Positions 33,923-43,334 are shown, counted from the first letter of the stretch. The stretch is 64,000 nt of DNA from Companilactobacillus nodensis DSM 19682 = JCM 14932 = NBRC 107160 (GCF_000615905.1 NZ_BAMN01000004.1:120842-184841), one strand, 5' to 3'. The notes: generated from the sequence alone by a model not told the origin. A program made the numbers and translations.

Positions 33923-35686
33923 ATGCACAGTGAAGCAACTATGAGACAAGACTTGCCGCGTCCAAAGGGTAATCTTAAACTCAAAGAATTTTTACAATTG
34001 ATCAACAGTGTTAACCCCAAAAAAGGTATTTTTGTACTAGGACTACTGTTAAGTTTGGTTACTAGTGGAGCTAGCCTAGTCGTACCTCAGTTAACCAAAG
34101 GACTAGTTGATACCAGTCAATTAACCAGAATCGATGGTAAAATGCTGGCAGTCTTACTATTGGCCTTTGCCATTCAACTTGGATTTGGAACCATCGGCGG
34201 ATTCCTTCTACGATATGTTGGAGAAAGTGCCGTTAAAACATTGCGCGAGAAACTCTGGAATCACCTATTAAAACTTCCTGTCAATTACTTCGACGATCAC
34301 AAGTCAGGTGAAAGCAGCTCGCGGCTGGTCAATGATACTTCAGTTATCAAAGATCTTGTGACTTCTCAATTCCCCAATTTCATTACTGGTGGAATTCAAC
34401 TAGTCGGCTCAATGATCATCTTATTTTTAATGGATTGGAAAATGGCCGCAATCATGTTCAGCGCTGTGCCAATATTTATCTTGATACTGCTACCAGTCGG
34501 CCGAATCTTATCAAAACTTGGTCGTCAACTTCAGGCAGCTACAGCTGACTTCAATGCTGATGCTAGCGAGAAACTATCTGAAGTCCGTTTGATCAAATCA
34601 AGCAATGGTGAAGAATTTGAAAAAACAACAGGTAGTGGCTTCATCAATAATATCTTCTCTTTAGGTGTTAAAGATGCCAAGGTTGAGGCCGTCCTCCAAC
34701 CAATTATGATGACTGCAATGTTAGGAATCTTTGTCGGTATTCTAGGTTACGGAGCTGTTAGGGTTCAAGCTGGAACTATGACCAGTGGTGCTTTAGTTGC
34801 CTTCCTGCTATATCTATTCAATATTATTGCTCCCGTGACTAGTTTTGCGACTTTCTTCTCTCAAGTTCAAAAAGCCATGGGATCAACTGAGCGTCTTCAA
34901 GAGATTCTTAATACTGAACTAGAGCCAATTGATGGTGCTGATCTTAATGTTGAAGGTGAAACCATCAAGGCTAATAACCTATCATTCAGCTATGAATCGG
35001 ATCATCCTATTTTGACTAATGTTTCATTTGAAGCCAAACCCAATACAGTTATTGCGTTTGCTGGACCAAGTGGCGGTGGTAAATCAACTCTGTTCTCACT
35101 TCTAGAGCGATTTTACACTCCTACTAGTGGTCAGATAATGATTGGCGATCATAATGTTGAAAGTACCAACGTAGCCAATTGGCGATCACAGATCGGCTAC
35201 GTCTCACAGGACAGTGCCGTCTTTGCCGGAACGATCCGCGATAATCTTCAATATGGATTAGACAAAACACTGACCGATGAACAACTGTGGCATGGATTGG
35301 AACTAGCCTACGCTGACAAATTCGTCAAAGAATTCCCTGAACAATTGAATACTCAAATAGGTGAACGCGGTGTTAAGTTATCCGGTGGTCAAAAACAACG
35401 AATTGCCATCGCCCGTGCCTTCTTACGTGATCCTAAAATTCTAATGTTAGATGAAGCAACTGCCAGTCTAGATTCTGAATCTGAGGAAAAAGTTCAACGT
35501 GCACTGGAACAATTAATGATTGGTCGAACAACCTTAGTTATAGCCCATCGACTATCCACTATCGTAGGTGCTGATCAGATTTACTTCATAGAACACGGTC
35601 AAGTAACTGGTCACGGAACGCATGCCGAACTAATCGCCAACCACGAACTATACGCACAATATGTAAATGAACAAATGGTCAACTAA
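33923..35686 (+). CDS. ABC exporter (fused membrane and ATPase domains), multidrug type
   Basis: The 587-residue half-transporter has six membrane segments (residues about 40-310) followed by an ATPase domain with Walker A GPSGGGKST (about 381), signature LSGGQKQR (about 486), Walker B ILMLDEATASLDS and the switch His in IAHRLST. It would work as a homodimer and export lipids, drugs or peptides. Only one half gene is present. It is co-transcribed with the MarR regulator, which suggests induction by its substrate. A clear terminator follows. Confidence 0.93.
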   Translation: MHSEATMRQDLPRPKGNLKLKEFLQLINSVNPKKGIFVLGLLLSLVTSGASLVVPQLTKGLVDTSQLTRIDGKMLAVLLLAFAIQLGFGTIGGFLLRYVGESAVKTLREKLWNHLLKLPVNYFDDHKSGESSSRLVNDTSVIKDLVTSQFPNFITGGIQLVGSMIILFLMDWKMAAIMFSAVPIFILILLPVGRILSKLGRQLQAATADFNADASEKLSEVRLIKSSNGEEFEKTTGSGFINNIFSLGVKDAKVEAVLQPIMMTAMLGIFVGILGYGAVRVQAGTMTSGALVAFLLYLFNIIAPVTSFATFFSQVQKAMGSTERLQEILNTELEPIDGADLNVEGETIKANNLSFSYESDHPILTNVSFEAKPNTVIAFAGPSGGGKSTLFSLLERFYTPTSGQIMIGDHNVESTNVANWRSQIGYVSQDSAVFAGTIRDNLQYGLDKTLTDEQLWHGLELAYADKFVKEFPEQLNTQIGERGVKLSGGQKQRIAIARAFLRDPKILMLDEATASLDSESEEKVQRALEQLMIGRTTLVIAHRLSTIVGADQIYFIEHGQVTGHGTHAELIANHELYAQYVNEQMVN

Positions 35687-35717
35687 AAATAACCTGCCAA
35701 AATTGGCAGGTTATTTA
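35687..35717. terminator. Bidirectional terminator after the ABC exporter
   Basis: AAATAACCTGCCAA (35687-35700) and TTGGCAGGTTATTT (35703-35716) form a perfect stem with T- and A-runs. It also closes the convergent ThiZ-like gene. Confidence 0.85.
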
Positions 35718-36455
35718 TTTTTCTAAACTGTTAATAATTTGCTTTTTATAATCCAAAAACGCTGCTGATAACAAAAAGTTATCCACTTTCTTAGACTCAT
35801 TATCAATTTCAATACTATCAAAACTATCAACTTGGCTTCCTTTCAAGACGTAAACACGATCTGAAAGTTTTATTGCCTCATCAATATCGTGAGTAATAAA
35901 CAAAGTCGTTAGTCCAAGATTTCTGTGAATCTTCAAATACCATGATTGTATCTCTGACTTCGTGAACGTGTCTAACGCACTAAATGGTTCGTCCAGCAGA
36001 ATCAAATTGGCAGAAAATAAGTAAGTTCTCAACAGTGCGATTCGTTGGCGCATCCCCCCAGACAGTTCGTCCGGATATGATTTTCTCACCATCTCAAAGC
36101 CAAAGTCTTTTAATAGCTCACCTGCTTGGATCAGAGCTTGCTTCTTTTTGCATCCTTTTAGCAACAGTGGCAATGCCACGTTCTGCTCAACCGTTTTATA
36201 CGGTAGCAACAAGTCTTTTTGCAGCATATAGGAAACATTACCAGGACGGTTCAAAATCGACTCACCATCCAAGTATACTTCCCCCTGGATAGGGTCTAAC
36301 AATCCAGCAATAATATTGAACAGAGTCGACTTACCAACTCCACTAGGACCTACGATACTGACGATCTCATGCTCATCGACGTAAAAACTCAAATCATTCA
36401 GTATTTTCTTATATTCAAAGCTCTTTGAAATATGCTCTACTACTAGTTTTGGCAT
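35715..36455 (-). CDS. ABC transporter ATP-binding protein, thiamine-precursor type (ThiZ-like)
   Basis: The 246-residue ATPase shows Walker A GPSGVGKST (about 36-44), signature LSGGMRQRIALLRTYLF, Walker B LILLDEPFSALDTF and switch ITHD. It belongs to the nitrate/sulfonate/pyrimidine group of importer ATPases. It is the last gene of a four-gene unit behind a TPP riboswitch, so it likely powers uptake of a thiamine precursor (for example formylaminopyrimidine). The name thiZ is by context only. Confidence 0.85.
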   Translation of the reverse strand: MPKLVVEHISKSFEYKKILNDLSFYVDEHEIVSIVGPSGVGKSTLFNIIAGLLDPIQGEVYLDGESILNRPGNVSYMLQKDLLLPYKTVEQNVALPLLLKGCKKKQALIQAGELLKDFGFEMVRKSYPDELSGGMRQRIALLRTYLFSANLILLDEPFSALDTFTKSEIQSWYLKIHRNLGLTTLFITHDIDEAIKLSDRVYVLKGSQVDSFDSIEIDNESKKVDNFLLSAAFLDYKKQIINSLEK

Positions 36456-36459
36456 GCAG

Positions 36460-37461
36460 TTACTCCGGTAAGTACTTATCAGTAAAGCCAGTATTATTCG
36501 GAATCTTATTCTTAACTAACTTGTTCTCGCCTAACCAATCATAGAAGGCATTCCAACGTTGTGGATCAATGTAACCCCAACGTGACTGTTCAGCCTTATA
36601 TTGCTTCGAGATCCAAGCTTGGCTGGCTTGAACTAACTTATCATTCAATTCTGGAACTTGCTTCACTAAGATATCAGCGGCAGCTTTAGGATGATCAACT
36701 GAATAATCATATCCTTGCGCTGTAGCCTTAAGGAACTTCTTTGCTGTAGCTGGATCTTTTTTCAAGAATGAATCGTTTGAGATAATAACTGGCGTGTAAT
36801 AATCAAAGGTTGAATTCAAATCTTTGAAATAGAAGTAGTCTACTGGTACCTTTTGCTGCTTGGCAGAGATGCCGCCCCAACCATAGAAGACCCAAATTGC
36901 ATCAGCTTGCTTCTCTTTAAGTGCCTTAGGTTCATCCACAATATTATTAGGGATCATCTTCAACTTGCTATAATCCCCACCATCTTGTTCCATAACGTTC
37001 TTGATCATAGCTTTTTCGATCGGTGAATCCCAAGTGGCATACGTCTTACCCTCTAAGCCCTTAGGACGCTCGATGCCATCACCCTGGCGTGACATAATGC
37101 CTGAGGTATTGTGTTGCATGATAGCCGCTACAGCCGTGATAGGTAATGGTTTCTTGGAAGCATAATTAGCTGCCAAAGTATCTTGGGCTGAAATACCAAA
37201 GTCCGCCTTACCACTGGCCACGATTGAACTAGCATCGCCATCTGAAGGTTGGACAATTTTTACATCCAAACCTTGCTTCTTAAAGTAACCCTTTTGCTTA
37301 GCCACGTATAATCCAGTGTGGTTTGTATTAGGTGTCCAATCGAGTACGATCGTTACTTTCTTCAGATCCTTAGCAGATTGTTTTGAATCTGCCTTATTAC
37401 TACATCCCGCAAATATTGTAAAGATACTTAAAACTAATAATATTTTCCACTTTAACTTCAT
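36460..37461 (-). CDS. NMT1/THI5-like substrate-binding lipoprotein (ThiY-like)
   Basis: The 333-residue protein has a lipoprotein signal (MKLKWKILLVLSIFTIFAGC, with the lipid Cys at 20) and then KKVTIVLDWTPNTNHTGLYVAKQKGYF, the NMT1/THI5 signature of pyrimidine-binding proteins. The segments GKADFGISAQDTL and YYTPVIISNDSFLKKDP support this. I start at ATG 37461 behind GGGGGG; the upstream start would spoil the signal. It sits under the TPP riboswitch, so it probably captures a hydroxymethylpyrimidine-type precursor. Confidence 0.88.
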   Translation of the reverse strand: MKLKWKILLVLSIFTIFAGCSNKADSKQSAKDLKKVTIVLDWTPNTNHTGLYVAKQKGYFKKQGLDVKIVQPSDGDASSIVASGKADFGISAQDTLAANYASKKPLPITAVAAIMQHNTSGIMSRQGDGIERPKGLEGKTYATWDSPIEKAMIKNVMEQDGGDYSKLKMIPNNIVDEPKALKEKQADAIWVFYGWGGISAKQQKVPVDYFYFKDLNSTFDYYTPVIISNDSFLKKDPATAKKFLKATAQGYDYSVDHPKAAADILVKQVPELNDKLVQASQAWISKQYKAEQSRWGYIDPQRWNAFYDWLGENKLVKNKIPNNTGFTDKYLPE

Positions 37462-37478
37462 GTCGTTCCCCCCGTAAT

Positions 37479-38240
37479 TTAATCCCTTTTCCAAGGCATA
37501 CTATATTTTTCGATAACATTAACCACCGCAACCAATAACAGACTAATGATTGAAATCAAGAATATCACTGCAAACATCTTGTCAAAATCATACGACTTGC
37601 GAACCCGTGTCATATAAACACCTAATCCGACGAAGCCACCCAGCCATTCTGAAATCACTGCTCCGATAACTGCATAGGTAACGGCGATTCGTAATGCTGA
37701 AAAGAAATCTCCCAAACTCGCTGGTAGCTTGATCTGAGTAAAAATTTGGAATTGATTTGCACCCATTGATCGCAATAACCGTATTTCATCCGCATCAACG
37801 GATGAAAATCCGTTCAACATAGCCACCGATACTGGAAAAAATATCGTGATAACGATCAAGACTACTTTCGGCATAATTCCAAATCCAAACCAAATCGTTA
37901 ATAACGGTGCAATTGCTACTGTCGGCACTGTTTGAGTCAAGACTAGTACTGGATACAGTGCATCCTTGACGTTCTTAAAATGATCCATGAATATTGCTGC
38001 TACAATTCCTAAACTGACACCTGAAACTAGACCCATTACCGCTTCTACCAAAGTAATTTTGGCATGGAACATCAGCAAGTGAAAATCACTGATGAATGCT
38101 TCCACCACTTGTAACGGTGACGGGAGCATAAAATCTGGTACTAGTTTGAAAAAACTCGCTGACTGCCAAATGACAATTACTAAAACTACTGAAAGAATTG
38201 AGTAAGCATTAATGTTGGTGCTTCTTCGTTTTCTTTTCAA
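37479..38240 (-). CDS. ABC transporter permease, thiamine-precursor type (ThiX-like)
   Basis: The 253-residue protein has six membrane segments and the loop LLRSMGANQFQIFTQIKLPASLG, the ATPase contact of the nitrate/sulfonate/pyrimidine importer group. The text LTQTVPTVAIAPLLTIWFGFG is typical too. It overlaps the thiamine-binding-like gene by 32 bases, so coupling is likely. It forms the importer with the ThiZ-like ATPase and the ThiY-like lipoprotein. Confidence 0.88.
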   Translation of the reverse strand: MKRKRRSTNINAYSILSVVLVIVIWQSASFFKLVPDFMLPSPLQVVEAFISDFHLLMFHAKITLVEAVMGLVSGVSLGIVAAIFMDHFKNVKDALYPVLVLTQTVPTVAIAPLLTIWFGFGIMPKVVLIVITIFFPVSVAMLNGFSSVDADEIRLLRSMGANQFQIFTQIKLPASLGDFFSALRIAVTYAVIGAVISEWLGGFVGLGVYMTRVRKSYDFDKMFAVIFLISIISLLLVAVVNVIEKYSMPWKRD

Positions 38241-38508
38241 TACTCAAAACTTCCCCTTCTGGTTTGTACACAACTTTGATATAAGCCGAAACACTTGGTG
38301 CACCAGCTTTGATTGCGATAATCTGGCATTGCTTAACAATTTCCATCAACTCGTCGTAATCACCTTCGATCGAAGTCTCGAAAGCTCCAACTTGATAATT
38401 CAGACCTGTGCTGGCGATATAAGCAATAACTTCATCCACTATACCGATTAAGCTCTCTTCATCCTTAGCGCTTGGTAAAACTTGAATTGCTACACTAGCT
38501 TCCATCTT
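38209..38508 (-). CDS. Thiamine-binding-type protein (YkoF/MTH1187-like)
   Basis: The 99-residue protein begins EASVAIQVLPSAKDEESLIG and contains YQVGAFETSIEGDYDELMEI, which are typical of the small MTH1187/YkoF group with a ferredoxin-like fold, several members of which bind thiamine. I start at ATG 38508, preceded by GGGGAA. It is the first gene behind the TPP riboswitch, so it may bind the imported pyrimidine or thiamine in the cytoplasm. The C-terminus is Lys/His-rich (KKTKKHQH). Confidence 0.85.
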   Translation of the reverse strand, partial: KMEASVAIQVLPSAKDEESLIGIVDEVIAYIASTGLNYQVGAFETSIEGDYDELMEIVKQCQIIAIKAGAPSVSAYIKVVYKPEGEVLSIEKKTKKHQH

Positions 38509-38531
38509 GATTCCCCATTTCAATTATTTAT

Positions 38532-38565
38532 AAAAAAAGACACTTCCCCAGAATAGAGAAATGCC
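38532..38565 (-). terminator. Riboswitch-linked terminator
   Basis: Read on the minus strand, GGCATTTCTC pairs with GGGGAAGTGTC with a few wobble pairs and ends in seven T (38532-38538). It lies between the TPP aptamer and the first gene, so it is probably the expression platform. Confidence 0.7.
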
Positions 38566-38584
38566 GAATTCGTCAATTAAATGA

Positions 38585-38662
38585 CTCGCTCCCTACGCTG
38601 GTATTGGCCAACAGGTTCAAAGGGTCAGGTTATACCTTCTCAACGCATACGCGTTCCCCTGC
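38585..38662 (-). promoter_or_regulatory. TPP riboswitch (THI element)
   Basis: On the minus strand, the conserved parts of the thiamine diphosphate aptamer are present in order: CAGGGG near the 5' end, GTTGAGAAGG, ACCCTTTGAACCTGTT (the strongest marker, about 38600-38622) and the closing ACCAGCGTAGGGA (38590-38604 region). It would turn off the following ABC uptake genes when TPP is plentiful. The gap 38509-38861 also holds a separate terminator. Confidence 0.92.
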
Positions 38663-38737
38663 AAAATATTGTATTGCTCCTAAAATGATGTACTTGTGAT
38701 ATATCTGCTGCTTTAGGACTCCCACAGATTACAGGAT

Positions 38738-38789
38738 GAAAAAAGGCCTGTCAATTTATCAATAACGACATTATTGATACCTGACAGGC
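38738..38789 (-). terminator. Long hairpin, terminator of the SRAP gene
   Basis: GCCTGTCA (38746-38753) with TGACAGGC (38782-38789) and inner ATCAATAA (38758-38765) with TTATTGAT (38771-38778) form a two-step stem. On the minus strand it ends in six T, so it likely terminates the transcript of 38862-39431. Confidence 0.7.
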
Positions 38790-38861
38790 TTGTACTTCTT
38801 GCTATGATTGATTTTTTACCAAAGTTTTCATCCGGTTATTATATTAACGCATAAACATATA

Positions 38862-39431
38862 TTAATTATTCAATGGAACATTTTCTAACATTGGCATCGG
38901 AGAATCCAAAAAGTCGATGGCAAACTTCTGATCATAGATCCATGATTTGATTTGTTTCTTTTGTAAGATCAACGGCATCCGATCATGAATTTGGATCATT
39001 GAATCATTAGGCGCAGTCGTCAGCAAAACACTATGTGGTTCACCATCGAATACCTTATAACACCCCGCTATATAGAGCGTTTCAGGATCAGTTCCATAAT
39101 TAAACCGATGTCTGACCTTGTCTTCCGACCACTCGAAAAATCCCGTTGTGGGATATACACAACGTCTATTTCTAAACGATTCCGCAAACATCGGCTTCTG
39201 CATAATCGTCTCCGAACGAGCATTGATTATATTTTGATCTTGTTTGAAACCGGGGAATCCCCACTTCATTGTTACAACTTGCACCTGATTATCACCAGAT
39301 TTAACGATTGCCGTTTGATCTGTGGGAAAAACTTCCCCAGTCTTCGGTTCATAGCCGTTATCCACAGCCAATTGATAAATCCTCTTTATTTCAGCATTAT
39401 CGTTGGGTTGAAAAGTAAATCTTCCACACAT
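38862..39431 (-). CDS. SOS response-associated peptidase-like protein (SRAP/HMCES family)
   Basis: The 189-residue protein starts MCGRFTF, so Cys2 is next to the start as required for SRAP proteins, which form a covalent link to abasic sites in single-stranded DNA. INARSETI, TGFFEW (Glu) and IHDRMPLIL (His) are the other catalytic points. It is shorter than some relatives but complete. Its role would be DNA damage tolerance. It is followed by a two-step terminator. Confidence 0.9.
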   Translation of the reverse strand: MCGRFTFQPNDNAEIKRIYQLAVDNGYEPKTGEVFPTDQTAIVKSGDNQVQVVTMKWGFPGFKQDQNIINARSETIMQKPMFAESFRNRRCVYPTTGFFEWSEDKVRHRFNYGTDPETLYIAGCYKVFDGEPHSVLLTTAPNDSMIQIHDRMPLILQKKQIKSWIYDQKFAIDFLDSPMPMLENVPLNN

Positions 39432-39447
39432 AATAACAACTCCTTAA

Positions 39448-39846
39448 CTATCTTGCGGCAAGACCACAAACATACGCTATATAACAAGCAAAATCACCTT
39501 GGCGCTTCCGCTCTTGTCCTACACTTCCTGTACCCACAATCTTACGCCAACTAGTATCAATATTTTTTTGATTCAAATACCTTTCTAGTGCATTTAAACT
39601 GCTAATAACTGCATTGTGTTTTTCCGTTCTTTTTAAATCAATATCACTTCGAACTTTATTAGTCGAAGTACTCCAGATTGCTCTGATATTTGCGTATGAA
39701 ATACAAGCATCTACAAGATCACTATATAGCTCTTTTGCATCTTTACCCGCTCCATCAATCGTTGACAAAATAAGTTGATGGGCATTTTTTGCTTCCTCAA
39801 AACTAAGGACTGGTGCTTTAGATAGTATTTCATCATAATCAAACAT
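39448..39846 (-). CDS. Hypothetical 132-residue protein
   Basis: I do not recognise this family. The protein is helical and soluble, with AKNAHQLILSTIDGAGKDAKE and RTEKHNAVISSLNALERYLN (regular heptad-like), and ends GDFACYIAYVCGLAAR. The ATG at 39844-39846 has AGAGGT upstream. It lies 16 bases before the SRAP gene on the same strand, so the two may form an operon, which would hint at a DNA repair or stress link. Confidence 0.65.
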   Translation of the reverse strand: MFDYDEILSKAPVLSFEEAKNAHQLILSTIDGAGKDAKELYSDLVDACISYANIRAIWSTSTNKVRSDIDLKRTEKHNAVISSLNALERYLNQKNIDTSWRKIVGTGSVGQERKRQGDFACYIAYVCGLAAR

Positions 39847-39902
39847 TAGCTGACCTCTTTAAGTATATTTACGTTCTATATTATCATACGAAATTTTGAG
39901 TA

Positions 39903-39934
39903 CAAAAAAAACACCCACCAACAGGTGAGTGTCC
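39903..39934 (-). terminator. Terminator of the ribosomal cluster after rpsI
   Basis: ACACCCACC (39911-39919) and GGTGAGTGT (39924-39932) pair with one wobble and, on the minus strand, end in eight T. It terminates the long minus-strand block. Confidence 0.8.
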
Positions 39935-39956
39935 AAAGTGTAATATCTGGAATATA

Positions 39957-40349
39957 TTAACGTTTTGAGAATTGTGAAGCTTTACGAGCTTTCTTAAGAC
40001 CTGGTTTCTTACGTTCCTTCATACGAGGGTCACGTGTTAAGAGACCGGCTGCTTTAAGAGTAGGTCTAAAGTCTGGATCGACATTTAGAAGTGCTCTAGC
40101 AATACCATGTCTGATTGCTCCAGCTTGTCCTGAGAAGCCACCACCATTAACGTTAGCAATAACGTCATAGTTAGCGCCTGTTTCAGTAAGATCTAATGGT
40201 TGTTTCATATCAGCAATCAAATTGTCAAAAGGAATGTAATCTTTGACATCACGCTTGTTGATAGTAATTTTTCCGTTTCCGGGAACTAATAGAACACGGG
40301 CTGTTGAGTCTTTACGACGGCCTGTTCCAGCATATGATACTTGTGCCAA
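39957..40349 (-). CDS. rpsI: Ribosomal protein S9
   Basis: The 130 residues start [20 protein letters not shown] and end with [14 protein letters not shown], the positively charged S9 tail that reaches the peptidyl-tRNA site of the 30S subunit. It follows rplM by 13 bases, the conserved rplM-rpsI pair. Confidence 0.97.
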   Translation of the reverse strand: MAQVSYAGTGRRKDSTARVLLVPGNGKITINKRDVKDYIPFDNLIADMKQPLDLTETGANYDVIANVNGGGFSGQAGAIRHGIARALLNVDPDFRPTLKAAGLLTRDPRMKERKKPGLKKARKASQFSKR

Positions 40350-40362
40350 AATGTTTTCCTCC

Positions 40363-40806
40363 TTAAATTAGTTTGTTGATATCCAACTCTTCTGGATTTT
40401 GTGCTTGGTGATTGTGATCAGGACCTGCATAAACATGCAACTTCTTGATTTCAAGACGACCAAGAGTGTTCTTAGGTAACATACCACGGATTGAGTCTTC
40501 AACAAACAATTCAGGTTTTGTTGCTCTCTTTTCGCCGGCACTAATGCTCTTCAAACCACCTGGATGATCTGAGTGAGAATAATAAATCTTTCCCTTTGCT
40601 TTTTTACCTGTTAATTTTACTTTATCTGCATTGATGATAATAACATTATCACCTGTATCAACGTTAGGTGTGTAAGTTGGCTTGTTCTTACCTCTAAGAA
40701 TTGAAGCTACAACTGATGAAAGTCTACCTAAAACGACATCTTCACCATCGATTACATACCATTTACGTTCAACTTCACTTGCTTTTGCTAATGGTGTTGT
40801 ACGCAC
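40363..40806 (-). CDS. rplM: Ribosomal protein L13
   Basis: The 147 residues show [20 protein letters not shown] and [21 protein letters not shown], both typical of L13, an early assembly protein of the 50S subunit. It starts a unit with rpsI behind its own promoter and a leader that resembles the Firmicutes L13 leader RNA, so autoregulation is likely. Confidence 0.97.
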   Translation of the reverse strand: MRTTPLAKASEVERKWYVIDGEDVVLGRLSSVVASILRGKNKPTYTPNVDTGDNVIIINADKVKLTGKKAKGKIYYSHSDHPGGLKSISAGEKRATKPELFVEDSIRGMLPKNTLGRLEIKKLHVYAGPDHNHQAQNPEELDINKLI

Positions 40807-40824
40807 TTTAAATTCCTCCAGTTT

Positions 40825-40916
40825 CTACGTCTGTTTGACACTCAATAAGTTTCCGGGGCTCATCGTGGGGCAAACAATACCAACAACAATAATACTTGGT
40901 ATTGTGCATAAGTCAA
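40825..40916 (-). promoter_or_regulatory. rplM promoter and L13-type leader
   Basis: On the minus strand, TTGACT (40911-40916) and TATTAT (40889-40894) are 16 bases apart. The transcript then has TTGCCCCACGATGAGCCCC and GGAAACTTATTGAG, which resemble the L13 leader family of Firmicutes, before the ribosome site of rplM. The assignment is from memory of the family. Confidence 0.5.
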
Positions 40917-40932
40917 TAATTATCCACAGGTT

Positions 40933-41679
40933 TTATTCATAAAATACCTGTTTCAAATAAAGTCCACTAGCCGGTGCCGTTCCGCGTGCCTCTTGACGGT
41001 CTTTTACTTCAAATAATCTCAAAAAATCATGAACATCTCGTCTGCCATTACCGATCTCCAGTAACGTAGCAACAAGAATGCGCACCATATTATATAGGAA
41101 ACCATTTCCGGTAAATTCAAAAACCAATTCATTTTCTGATTCTATATATTCTACCTTAGCTGAGTAGATTGTGCGAACTTTATTTTCAATTACTCCGCCA
41201 GATGCAGCAAAACTTGTAAAATCATGTTCACCCTCAAGATCCTTTAAGGCAACTTTGATCTTATCCACATCGATTGGATATTGATAATGACCTGTGTAAA
41301 ACCTTTTAAAAGGATTAGTATAATGACCCAAATCGACACGATATTGATAGGTTTTTCGCTTTACACCAAATCGTGCGTGAAAATTCTCGTCAACTATCGC
41401 GGAGTTTTCCACAACCACATCTAATGGCATTAATGAATTGATTGCTCGGAGCATATTTTCGGCTGGCATATCACCCGGATAATCAAAGTGAATAACTTGA
41501 CCAAATGCATGAACTCCGGCATCAGTTCTACCAGAACCATACACTTCAACATGTGTACCCTTAGTCATTTTCGACAGTGCATTTTCAACTACACCTTGAA
41601 CCGTTCGCATATCTGGTTGGCGTTGAAACCCATGAAACTTAGTACCATCATAGGCGATTGTTAGTTTGTATCTTGTCAT
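40933..41679 (-). CDS. truA: tRNA pseudouridine(38-40) synthase TruA
   Basis: TruA changes uridines 38, 39 and 40 of tRNA to pseudouridine. The 248 residues start [20 protein letters not shown]; the catalytic Asp53 is in [12 protein letters not shown] start at ATG 41679, two bases behind the ecfT stop; the longer frame from 41760 lies inside ecfT and is rejected. It is the last gene of the ecfA1-ecfA2-ecfT-truA string, a common arrangement in lactobacilli. Confidence 0.96.
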   Translation of the reverse strand: MTRYKLTIAYDGTKFHGFQRQPDMRTVQGVVENALSKMTKGTHVEVYGSGRTDAGVHAFGQVIHFDYPGDMPAENMLRAINSLMPLDVVVENSAIVDENFHARFGVKRKTYQYRVDLGHYTNPFKRFYTGHYQYPIDVDKIKVALKDLEGEHDFTSFAASGGVIENKVRTIYSAKVEYIESENELVFEFTGNGFLYNMVRILVATLLEIGNGRRDVHDFLRLFEVKDRQEARGTAPASGLYLKQVFYE

Positions 41680-41681
41680 AT

Positions 41682-42479
41682 TTAATAACTCCGAATAAAT
41701 AATAAAATTACTGTGATCAACAACATCACAATGGCGGTGACAGTATCCCGCATAGACCAACTTAAGACACGATACTTGCTGCGACCTTCGCCATCCTTAT
41801 ATCCACGTGATTCCATAGCAATCGCCAAATCATAAGCAATCGAAAAACTACTGACGAACAGCGGTATCAAAATAGGCACAAAGGACTTGATACGTTTGAT
41901 CAGTCCGCCCTCACCAAAATCAACCCCACGGGCTCTTTGGGCGTCCATGATCTTAGTCGTTTCATCAATCAACAATGGCACGAATCGTAATGCAATCGAC
42001 AACATCAAAGCAACTTGTGTTACAGGAAACTTAATCGCCTTTAACGGCTTTAAAATGCTCTCGATTGAATCGGAAATCTCAATTGGTGTCGTTGTTAATG
42101 TTAGTAAGGTGGAGATGAAGATGATCAAAACAAACCTAATGAAGATATATGCGGAGATTACCAGACCCTCTTTAGAAAGGGTCAAAATACCAAAACTCCA
42201 CAGTGGATCTTTACTAGGTGTAAAAAACATTTGCAGCACCACTGTAAACAGTATCAGCCAAAACATCGGCCGTAGTCCCCGAAGAAAGAAACCCAGATTG
42301 ATTTTTGACAAATAAACTGCAAATAGAACAAACAACAATAAGAATCCATATGACACAACATTGTTTGCTAAAAATACAATTCCAATAAAATAAAATGTAA
42401 TCAAAAATTTGCCACGAGGATCAAGTCGATAGATCAGCGAATCCCCCGGTAAATATCTCCCAAGAATTAATTTGTTCAT
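41682..42479 (-). CDS. ecfT: ECF transporter transmembrane subunit EcfT
   Basis: EcfT links the two ATPases to exchangeable substrate-binding S components for vitamins and other micronutrients. The 265 residues have about five to six membrane segments and the two conserved coupling motifs with Ala/Ser-Arg-Gly: [12 protein letters not shown] and [11 protein letters not shown]. The start follows the ecfA2 stop directly. Confidence 0.94.
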   Translation of the reverse strand: MNKLILGRYLPGDSLIYRLDPRGKFLITFYFIGIVFLANNVVSYGFLLLFVLFAVYLSKINLGFFLRGLRPMFWLILFTVVLQMFFTPSKDPLWSFGILTLSKEGLVISAYIFIRFVLIIFISTLLTLTTTPIEISDSIESILKPLKAIKFPVTQVALMLSIALRFVPLLIDETTKIMDAQRARGVDFGEGGLIKRIKSFVPILIPLFVSSFSIAYDLAIAMESRGYKDGEGRSKYRVLSWSMRDTVTAIVMLLITVILLFIRSY

Positions 42480-43334
42480 TTAATCACCATTAAGTTGTCG
42501 TTTTATTTCAGTTGATAAGTCACTGATAGTTATAGGTAATTGATCGAATTTAAAATACTTCTGTGCTAACTTCTGTGCAAAAACTGCACTTTGAGGAAGC
42601 GTCAGCACATCATCTGTTAATAACTTCTGATTGTTGAAAACTTCCATCGGAGTCCCTTCAGCAATTTTTTTGCCATCATGCATAACTACTACTTCGTCTG
42701 CATAATTGGCGACATCATCCATATTATGTGTAATCAGAATAATTGTCCGGCCTTCTGATTGCAGATTCTTAAACAGATCCATTATTTCTTTGCGTCCGAC
42801 TGGATCAAGTCCTGCTGTTGGCTCATCCAAAATAATAGTTTCCGGGTGTGTTGCCAAAACTCCGGCGATAGCGACACGGCGCATCTGTCCACCAGATAAA
42901 TCGAATGGTGATTTGCTTAAGTATTTTTCATCCAAACCCACAAGTTTAATCATATCATGAGCAGCCGTTTTTGCGTCCTCTTCCGAGACCCCAAAATTCA
43001 TTGGTCCAAACATAATATCTTTTTCCACAGTGTCTTCAAATAACTGACTCTCCGGAAATTGAAAGACCATACCGACATTTTTGCGAAGCGGCTTCAAATT
43101 CTTATTATTAGTTTCAGCATTGATCTCCCGATCACCAACCATGATAGTACCGTCAGTTGGTTTCAAGAGAGCATTGATATGACGAACTAATGTGGACTTT
43201 CCACTACCAGTTTTACCGATGATAGCTGTGAACTTCTTATCTTTGATATCGACTGACACATCATCTAGTCCCAAGGCTGCCAGAGGATTATTTGCTTCAT
43301 ATGCGTGTGTTACATGTTTGAAGATGATTTCCAT
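42480..43334 (-). CDS. ecfA2: ECF transporter ATP-binding subunit EcfA2
   Basis: The second ATPase of the energizing module, 284 residues. Walker A GKTGSGKST (about 40-48), signature LSGGQMRRVAIAGVLA, Walker B TIILDEPTAGLDP and switch ITHN are seen. Its start overlaps the end of ecfA1 by 25 bases. It pairs with EcfA1 to power group II ECF importers such as those for folate, riboflavin or thiamine. Confidence 0.94.
   Translation of the reverse strand: MEIIFKHVTHAYEANNPLAALGLDDVSVDIKDKKFTAIIGKTGSGKSTLVRHINALLKPTDGTIMVGDREINAETNNKNLKPLRKNVGMVFQFPESQLFEDTVEKDIMFGPMNFGVSEEDAKTAAHDMIKLVGLDEKYLSKSPFDLSGGQMRRVAIAGVLATHPETIILDEPTAGLDPVGRKEIMDLFKNLQSEGRTIILITHNMDDVANYADEVVVMHDGKKIAEGTPMEVFNNQKLLTDDVLTLPQSAVFAQKLAQKYFKFDQLPITISDLSTEIKRQLNGD

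Noticed and set aside
38738..38789. Miniature transposable element
   Set aside because: The inverted repeat is short, has no target duplication that I can see, and works well as a terminator for the SRAP gene.
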